A stretch of DNA of 43,759 bases. Source: Phaeoceros laevis. Its lineage: Eukaryota; Anthocerotophyta; Anthocerotopsida; Notothyladales. A program made the translations under genes and the position numbers. The notes below the pieces were generated by a model. That model searched no databases and was not told where the DNA came from. It worked only from the letters and a program-made list of their open reading frames with translations. Location: the NCBI GenBank assembly GCA_049999765.1, contig JBNGIQ010009360.1, positions 39,104 to 82,862 of the forward strand, given 5' to 3'. The number at the start of each line of letters is the position of its first letter. The first letter of the stretch is position 1. Of the stretch, positions 29,444 through 36,584 are shown piece after piece.

Positions 29444-31096
29444 ATGATGGCGTACTGTGACCCCGCCTCTCCTCCGACCAGCAACCCTGAAGAGTCTGCT
29501 AGAAAACACGGACGGAACGTTGTGCTGGTAATCGATTTCGGATCGCAGTACACGCATCTCATAACCCGGCGAATACGGGAGCTTTCAATCTGCTCCTTCT
29601 GCACTGCGGCTGGGAATTCCTTGGAGGTGATCAAGTCCTACACCCCAGGTACCGTCATCTTGTCTGGAGGACCTCATTCGGTGCACGAGGATGAAGCACC
29701 TTCGTTGCCCGATGAGTTTTTTGAGTACGTGCAGGCGGCGGGGATCACGGTCTTGGGTATCTGCTACGGGTTGCAGCTGATCGTGAAGCTGCTGGGAGGG
29801 GAGGTGCGGCAGGGCAAGAGTCAGGAGTATGGCGCCATGAAGATTGTCACTGAGGGAGCTTCCCGGCTGTTCGGTGGATTCTGCGGCGAGAAAGAGCAAG
29901 AGGTGTGGATGAGTCACGGTGACGAAGCTGTGAAGCTGCCCCAGGGATTCAAGGTTGTGGCAAGCAGCCGGCAAGGTGGTATAGCAGCTATTGAAGATGC
30001 TGAGAGGCGGGTTTACGGCTTGCAGTATCATCCGGAAGTGAGCCATACGCCCCGCGGGTTGGAAACCCTGCGGCACTTTCTGCTGGAAGTGTGCGGCATC
30101 CAAGCAGACTGGAAGCTGGAGGATGTGTTGCAGGAGCAAGTGGACTTGGTCCGGGAGACTGTTGGGCCGGAGGATCACGCCATTTGCGCATTGTCTGGAG
30201 GTGTTGACTCCGCGGTTGCGGCCACGCTCGCTTTCAGGGCGCTTGGGGACCGGCTCCACTGCATCTTTGTGGACAACGGCCTTCTGAGGTACAAGGAGAG
30301 GGAGAGGGTGATGGCGACTTTTCAGAGCGACCTGCAGCTTCCAGTGACGTGTGTGGATGCCAGCAAGGACTTTTTGGGCAAGCTGGCCGGGGTGACTGAT
30401 CCCGAGCAGAAGCGCAAGATCATCGGCGCTGAGTTCATTGCTGTATTTGACAGATTTTCCACCACGCTGGAGGAAAAGCTTGTTAGGAAGCCGAGGTACT
30501 TGGTGCAGGGAACTCTGTATCCAGACGTCATAGAGTCGTGCCCGCCGCCCGGTAGCGGCAAGTCTCACTCTCACACCATCAAGAGTCATCACAACGTGGG
30601 TGGTCTGCCCAAGGATATGCAACTGAAGCTGGTGGAGCCATTGAAATTGCTCTTCAAGGATGAGGTGAGGAGGCTGGGAGCACTGCTAGATGTTCCACAA
30701 CTGTTCTTGAAACGTCACCCATTTCCTGGCCCCGGCCTTGCTGTCCGCATTCTGGGGGACGTCACGGCTGGAGATGCCCTTGCTAGTCTCCGGGAGGCTG
30801 ATGAGATTTTTGTGAGTGCCCTCAAGAAGGCTGGGCTGTATGACCAGATTTGGCAGGCCTTCGCCGTGTTCCTGCCCGTTAAGACTGTGGGAGTGCAAGG
30901 GGATCGCAGGACCCACTCAAATGCTATCGCTCTGCGGGCCATCACCAGCGAAGATGGCATGACTGCCAACTGGTACCACTTCGAATCCAAGTTTCTGGCT
31001 GACGTATCCTCCGAGATTTGCAACAAAGTGAGGGGCGTCAACCGTATTGTGTACGATATCACCTCGAAACCTCCAGCAACGGTGGAGTGGGAGTGA
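29444..31096 (+). CDS. GMPS: GMP synthase, glutamine-hydrolysing, intronless
   Basis: Converts XMP to GMP with ATP and glutamine, the last step of guanine nucleotide synthesis. Encodes 550 residues. The class I glutamine amidotransferase domain (residues 25-215) has VLVIDFGSQYTHLITRRIRE, the nucleophile Cys107 in GICYGLQL, and His196 and Glu198 in YGLQYHPEVS. The ATP-pyrophosphatase domain has the PP-loop SGGVDS (251-256), then FVDNGLLRYKE and YLVQGTLYPDVIES. The dimerisation domain ends in VNRIVYDITSKPPATVEWE, the canonical GuaA C-terminus. All catalytic residues are present. The first two codons are both ATG, so translation may start at 29444 or 29447. No plastid transit peptide is evident. 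Flanked by 39-base direct repeats (see findings). Confidence 0.97.
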   Translation: MMAYCDPASPPTSNPEESARKHGRNVVLVIDFGSQYTHLITRRIRELSICSFCTAAGNSLEVIKSYTPGTVILSGGPHSVHEDEAPSLPDEFFEYVQAAGITVLGICYGLQLIVKLLGGEVRQGKSQEYGAMKIVTEGASRLFGGFCGEKEQEVWMSHGDEAVKLPQGFKVVASSRQGGIAAIEDAERRVYGLQYHPEVSHTPRGLETLRHFLLEVCGIQADWKLEDVLQEQVDLVRETVGPEDHAICALSGGVDSAVAATLAFRALGDRLHCIFVDNGLLRYKERERVMATFQSDLQLPVTCVDASKDFLGKLAGVTDPEQKRKIIGAEFIAVFDRFSTTLEEKLVRKPRYLVQGTLYPDVIESCPPPGSGKSHSHTIKSHHNVGGLPKDMQLKLVEPLKLLFKDEVRRLGALLDVPQLFLKRHPFPGPGLAVRILGDVTAGDALASLREADEIFVSALKKAGLYDQIWQAFAVFLPVKTVGVQGDRRTHSNAIALRAITSEDGMTANWYHFESKFLADVSSEICNKVRGVNRIVYDITSKPPATVEWE

Positions 31097-31251
31097 CCAT
31101 CCGAGAGAAGGCACTCTTTCTTCCTTCATTGACAGGGTAGGAGCACCTCCGACACATTGGATTAGGATATCAGGCGTTTATTTGTTCACGAGCTGTGCCG
31201 AATTGATTGCTGTATTCGTTCGAAACTGGCAAGTGCTTCGGACTTCGCTTC

Positions 31252-31290
31252 AGACGCGTCTTTCGATATCCGGAAGAAACGGAATTGTCT
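31252..31290 (+). repeat. 39-base direct repeat, right copy flanking GMP synthase
   Basis: Same orientation as 29290-29328, with one mismatch. It lies 155 bases after the GMP synthase stop codon. The start-to-start distance of the copies is 1962 bases. Confidence 0.9.
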
Positions 31291-31705
31291 CGGAAGTAGG
31301 TTGAAAGAGTGTCTGAAGTTGTCAAACTGCTAAATGGTGATCCTTTTACCATCTACATCTGAACGGCTGATCATGCAACTGAACATTCGAGCCCTCGAAG
31401 GACGAAAGGAAAACGCACCAGCTGCTTTGGAAATTATGAAGACTTGTGGACATTGTTCGCAACCTTGGAGAAGCTTCAACTAACATTACAGCTTCATACT
31501 ATCCTTCACGCAATTGCAAAGAGACACCAACCAGTGCACCTGTGGCACAAATGCCCTGCAATCTTGCACAATCTAAGTTCGAGGTGCTACCATCCAGTCC
31601 GCATGACAGGAGCAGTTATGCAGAATAAGAAAGAAAAACTGGAGACATCCGACAGTCCCGCTCAACATATGATTCCCTTGTTGTCCAACAACCTGTGGGA
31701 AAAAA

Positions 31706-31767
31706 AGCACCGCAACAGATTGTCTACTCTGCAGAGAGCACCGCAACAGATTGTCTACTCTGCAGAA
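31706..31767. repeat. 31-base tandem duplication
   Basis: Two adjacent copies beginning AGCACCGCAACAGATTGTCT, differing only at the last base of the unit. Located just downstream of the BolA-like stop codon; apparently a recent slippage or duplication event. Confidence 0.85.
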
Positions 31768-31778
31768 AACACCTGCAA

Positions 31779-32144
31779 TCACTGCGCTGCAGTCTTGGCA
31801 CCGCCTTGCTGCTCAGTCCATTGTTGTGGTGTAAGCGCCTTCCTGATGGACAGGGCATGGATGGTCTTGAGCTCGTCAGCCAGCGCCGTGTTCACCAGGC
31901 GGTGCCGCTCCAGCAACCGCTTGCCCTCGAACTGTGCAGAGGCAATCTCGATGTCAAAACTTGCACCACATCCTCCTGAGGTGTCGATCACCTCCAGGTG
32001 CACGGGCTTCAACTTCTGGTTCAGGGTCTCCTCCACTCCCTCCTTGGTAACCCCCATTACAGACGCAAACCTCCTGACCGCAACAGACAGGGATGCCGAA
32101 ATGGATGCGGCAAAGAAGGAAGTGCTGCCGCGAAGAGACTGCAT
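31779..32144 (-). CDS. BolA-like protein, predicted organellar
   Basis: Encodes 121 residues. BolA proteins pair with monothiol glutaredoxins and act in Fe-S cluster transfer or redox sensing. Residues 1-30 (MQSLRGSTSFFAASISASLS) are rich in Ser and Ala with Arg and no acidic residues, like a mitochondrial or plastid presequence. The BolA fold spans about 32-110: VEETLNQKLKPVHLEVIDTS, GGCGASFDIEIASAQFEGKR and LLERHRLVNTALADELKTIH, with the conserved His of ERHRLVN and the Cys of GGCGAS. It ends in a short Gln-rich tail. The GGCGAS form is that of the BOLA1/BOLA3-like group rather than the cytosolic BOLA2, but I cannot fix the orthologue. Uninterrupted by introns and divergent from the ABC-F gene. 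Confidence 0.92.
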   Translation of the reverse strand: MQSLRGSTSFFAASISASLSVAVRRFASVMGVTKEGVEETLNQKLKPVHLEVIDTSGGCGASFDIEIASAQFEGKRLLERHRLVNTALADELKTIHALSIRKALTPQQWTEQQGGAKTAAQ

Positions 32145-32366
32145 GCGGACTGGACGCGGTGTGCGCTTATCAAGCCAGCCAAGGATGACCGGACAGGAAG
32201 CGCTTTTTGAAAGAGATTCAATGAACGGGAGCAGAGGGTCCCACGTATATGGAGGTTCTGGATGGTTGTTTTTTCCGCCGGCAAGGCACGAAAATGCCCT
32301 GGTTGCTGTGCCCGAAGCTCGTGAGTTTCGAAAGCGAGGATTGCAAGCGGCTCATGCAAAGGGGCG
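32145..32366. promoter_or_regulatory. 222-base bidirectional promoter region (BolA-like / ABC-F)
   Basis: The start codons of the two diverging genes are only 222 bases apart, so both 5' UTRs and core promoters must fit here. Both products are predicted organellar, which would suit shared control. No specific element identified. Confidence 0.5.
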
Positions 32367-35300
32367 ATGGCCATGGCCGCAGTTTCCCTTGGTGGACTCT
32401 TGTCATCCAAGGCCGTGTCGAGTCCCGCCCTCCTCAGTTCCAGGAAACTCGGCAAATTCTCGGTTTTGGTGGGGAACTGCAAGCTTCAGCAACCAGCAGT
32501 GAAGACGCCGGACCATCTATGCTTCAGTCAGCAGACCCAAGGCATCTTTGGTAGAGGGGACAGACTCAGGGTTTTGGTGTCGGAAGCTGCGGCTCTAGTG
32601 GATGATCAGGTTGAAACAGAGGGTTTGCTGAATGGTGCTGCATTCGACCTGGACGATGACGAGTCTACTTCTACAATTACGTCCGGACAACTGCCACCGT
32701 CATCAGGAGATACCGCTGGAGCTGTGAGTGTGTAGGAATGTAGTTTCTTCGCATTCAAGCAATCACCTTCCAAGCCTCATCTGTCATGCTAAATTCCTGT
32801 TTCAACAGGTGCTATTGGTGGAAAACCTCACTTTGAGCGCTGGAGCAAGGGATTTGCTCAACGGTGCTACATGGCGTCTTTTGCCTGGGGAGCGCACAGG
32901 CGTCGTGGGAGTGAATGGTTGTGGGAAGACAACACTCCTGCGTGCAGTGATGGGCATTACAGATGTTCAGTCTGGGTCCATCTCCTTCGGTTCTGGTACC
33001 GAGGTGGCATACCTGGAACAAACGTACGTCTTCTCTAGCCGAACTTGTTTTCAGAAATGGCATTGCTATCAGGATTTTGTACAAAGGTTTTGTCAACGAA
33101 AATTTGTTTTGCAGGGCAGTTTCTGGGTCCACGAAGAGTGTGTGGGAGGAGGCAAAGTCGCGTATGGTGGCAATGAACAGAGCCCATGCAGAGCTGCAAG
33201 CTGCAGAAACAGCAGTGGAGAAAGGCGTAGAAGGTGCAATTTCACGATTGGCCAAGGCACAGGAGACGTGGGACGCAGTAGATGGCTACAGGGCTGATGA
33301 GATAATTGCAGGGTTAGTACATGATGTGTTTGCTATGCTATTCTCCTTTGCACGTTAGAATGTGCTTATTTGCAGCCTCACCACTTCTGTGGATTTTGCA
33401 GCGTGTTAAATGGGCTGGGTTTCCAGACCTCCGATTGGACGAGATCGTGCATGGAGTTTTCAGGTGGATGGCAAATGCGCATAGCTCTGGCCAGGCTACT
33501 TCTCAGTCAAGTGGGACATAGTGGAATGTCTCTGATGTTACTGGACGAGCCAACAAACCATTTGGACATGAAGGCAAAGGTATGTTTTACCTGCCTAATC
33601 TGCAGAGGCTTAAAGACATTCCCAGCTTGCTAGAGTCCATAACTTGCTTGTACTCTGTGTTCCTCAAGTTCCAAGAGCACATAACATCACGAGTGGTAGC
33701 TTTGTATTGGCATGTCTATTCGTTTTGACTAGTACAAAACACGTTTGGGCTGCAGCAATGGCTGGCCAATTACCTCAAGGGGGTGACTTCAGCCGTGGCC
33801 GTTGTAAGTCACGATCAGCAATTTTTGGAAAAAGTTTGCAACCAGATAGTTGAGGTACTCCCTGTTTTCTCCGTTTGTTTTTGGAACCCTGACAGATTTG
33901 AACAGGTTGAGTTTGCACAATCATTGTCGGTAGGTGTACATGGGGCTGCTCGATCAAATTTCATTTGTTTATTTTCAGATTCAAGGAGGCCGATTACACC
34001 ACTACGTTGGAACATATTCACAATTTCTAAGATCTCGTGCAGCAAGGCACCAGCAGGAGGCTCAAGCATATAAAGCCAAGCAAGAAGAGATTGCCCGTCT
34101 ACAAGGTTTTGTTGATCGATTTGGAGCAAAGGCCACCAAAGCTTCAGCTGCGAATTCAAGAAAGAAGATGATTGATCGCCTGAAACAGCAGTTACCTGAA
34201 GCACCAGTTGAAGGTAATCAACTCTGTACTTCAACAAATAGATGTTTGGGAATTGGTCTTCCGGAGGTTTTTGAGCTTTGGTACACTCTGTTACTAAAGG
34301 AATCTGATTGAGTGACAACTTTTTTTGGCAGAACTTGGAGAAGCAGGGGGTGACAAACGATCCGTTAAAGTCACTCTTCCCAAACCACCTCCGTCTGCAA
34401 GGGAAGCCCTTATTCTGAGGAAGGCTGCCATTGGATGGGAAGGATGTCCTCCGCTGCTAACCAACGTTGACCTCCGTCTCGAGACCAAGATGCGATTGGT
34501 GTGTGTAATTGAGATGCAGACTGTGTTCTTTTCATTTGCCCATCTGCAGTATAACAAACCTGTCCTACTTTACATTCCAGGTTATTCTTGGACCAAACGG
34601 CTGCGGGAAGTCCACACTGATGCAGGCAATGTCAGGAAGAACAGAGCTTCAAGGAGGGTCTAGGACAGTGGGAATGGGTGTTGAAATTGGTGTATTCACA
34701 CAGGATCTGGCCCAAGATCTACCTGCAGACGTGTCTGGAATGGATTTTGTTTTACAGGTACTGCAGTACTTTCTCTACATGCTTGCTGTTTCATGTTGTG
34801 TGCATATGAACCTATGTACCTACTTACTCCTCTCTGTCTACTAGGCTGCAAGGGAGAAAAACCCTCTGATCACAGATGGCCAGGCTCGGAGCGCCCTTGG
34901 TGCTCTAGGTTTAAGCGGAGATGCAGCACTTCGCCCAATTGGGGCTCTGTCTGGTAATCTCTTTGTCTTGCCGGATGCATCCTGAAAATTTTGGAACCCC
35001 GGCCGCCTTGTTAGTAGATCCCAATGACTGACCTGCTCGTGTTGGTTTTGGAGTAATGAAAGTCTTCAACGTCTCGTCATCTATCTGTTGTGGCAGGTGG
35101 TGAAAAGGCACGTGTAGCCTTGGGAGTGTTCATGCTAAGACCGTACAATTGCTTGCTGCTGGATGAGGCCAGCAATCATCTTGACCGCCCATCTGCGATG
35201 ACTCTCGCCAAAAGCTTGAGCAAGTTCGAAGGTACGTGAGCCCTCTCATTTGACAATGAGAAGGCTGGCTTGTCTTTTTGTTTCAGACAGGGCGATTCGT

Positions 35301-35903
35301 TGTGCTGCTGTGACTCACACGCTCGCTCTCTTTTGTGATTTGTCAAGGGGCCCTGGCTGCCATCTCTCACGACGAACAGTTCATCCAAGCTTTGGACCCA
35401 ACCCATATCGCCCGAGTCCAGCCAGATGGTTCTGTGACCCTGGACCTCTGCATCAATGGCGATATTCAGCCACAACTGAAAAAGACTCCAGCAGCCAGCC
35501 CCACTGCACCAACAGTGAAACCAGGCAAAGCTAAACAAGAGTTTGTGAAGAATGCAGCCCATCAGGACCGAAAGCGTCTGCAGCAGGTATGCCTCTGGCC
35601 TCAAAACTTGTATCCTGCTAGAGTATCCGCGGTCAACCTCCAGTACTCATGTCTTCCTTGTTCCTTCTGGAGCAGCTACAAACCCAGATCAAGAGCGTGA
35701 TTGCACTGATCGAGAAGGCAGAGGCAGCCTGCGGCCTCCTCGACCAGGAGATGATGAAGGCTGGAAGCGATGCAGGGAAAGCCATGGCGATTCACGCCAA
35801 GAAGAAGAGAATACAGGATAAAATAAAGCTTGCAGAGGAGGAGTGGGAGGCCATGGAAAGCGAGGCCGCAGAGCTTGGTAAAAAAATTCTTGTATCACAG
35901 TAG
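32367..35903 (+). CDS. ABC-F family ATPase with plastid-type N-terminus, 12 exons
   Basis: ABC-F proteins are soluble twin ATPases that act on ribosomes, not membranes. Exons: 32367-32723, 32809-33023, 33115-33312, 33402-33579, 33756-33854, 33979-34213, 34332-34498, 34581-34757, 34845-34953, 35097-35231, 35348-35586 and 35676-35903. All junctions are GT/AG with matching phase, giving 778 residues. Residues 1-50 ([20 protein letters not shown]) look like a transit peptide. NBD1 has Walker [10 protein letters not shown], signature [16 protein letters not shown] and Walker [13 protein letters not shown]. The linker is basic ([14 protein letters not shown]). NBD2 has Walker [10 protein letters not shown], signature [12 protein letters not shown] and a variant Walker [12 protein letters not shown]. 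The C-terminus is a charged coiled coil ([12 protein letters not shown] end). The layout resembles plant plastid ABCF members; the exact orthologue is not assigned. Confidence 0.92.
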
Positions 35904-35985
35904 GACAGACGCGAATAAACTATTCTTTCGATCGTCTCGCTGATGATCATAGAAGTTTTGGCCAGCACAATACAACATGATTCTA

Positions 35986-36010
35986 GAGTACGTGTCCCAC
36001 TTCGGGACAG
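35986..36010 (+). repeat. Left terminal inverted repeat of the pogo-like element
   Basis: 25 bases, the exact reverse complement of 40235-40259. It contains GTCCCACTTCGGGAC, itself an imperfect hairpin. It is preceded by the TA target-site duplication. Confidence 0.9.
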
Positions 36011-36170
36011 GAAAACGCGGAATTTCGTAACATATTCGTAGAATATCAGAAAATTACCATTTTTCGGCCATACATCGGTGTGGTATGTATGTAACTTTGT
36101 ACAAACTTTGAGTGTAATCTGCTTCCAATACGTAGCCGTTTCTTTGTAAGAAGCGCACTGTCCCCCCTAC

Positions 36171-36483
36171 GGGACGTTATGTCGGTGCCTTGGGACAACA
36201 TGCGGATGGATGGGACTTGCTGCCTAGTGGGACAGGACATGCTGCTGTGACCATTGGACAAATTGCTGACCCGCGGGACACAAGCGAAGCCCTCAAAAAA
36301 CCAATATGCCCATAAGCGGGACAAAGTGTGGGTGCGCCGGGACAAAGTGTCGGTGCGCTGGACACCCAAAAACCTCAACTTACCCCATATTGCGGCCGAC
36401 GGGACAAAGTGCACTCGACCAGGACAACATGCTGGCTAAACAGGACAAAGTGTCGGCTAAACAGGACAAATTGTGGCAAAACT
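36171..36483 (+). repeat. 21-base phased GGGACAAnnTG array inside the left end of the transposon
   Basis: The motif RGGACA or a close variant begins at 36171, 36192, 36212, 36234, 36255, 36275, 36318, 36339, 36359, 36401, 36421, 36442 and 36463. Steps are 20-22 bases, and the two longer gaps (43 and 42) equal two units, so a single lattice is kept over about 300 bases. Typical units are GGGACAAAGTGTCGGTGCGC and AGGACAAAGTGTCGGCTAAA. It probably arose as a tandem repeat and may serve as a transposase-binding array. Confidence 0.8.
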
Positions 36484-36584
36484 GGGCACAAACCCTGGCC
36501 CTTCCTCTCCATTGCAACCCTAGTGTGAGCATGAAGCCATGGCGGCTGGCTATGGCGGCTGCGAGCTAGAACCAGGCACTGCTC

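Larger units (their letters stand above)
31097..31778. other. Intergenic region between GMP synthase and BolA-like gene
   Basis: Convergent 3' flanks. It holds the right 39-base direct repeat (31252-31290) and a 31-base tandem duplication (31706-31767). No gene. Confidence 0.5.

Noticed and set aside
29585-30622. Minus-strand open frame of 345 codons
   Set aside because: Lies antisense within GMP synthase, whose sense frame is full length and has every catalytic motif.
31444-32502. Plus-strand open frame of 352 codons
   Set aside because: Runs antisense through the BolA-like gene and its flanks; it has no domain, and its ends fall inside unrelated sequence.
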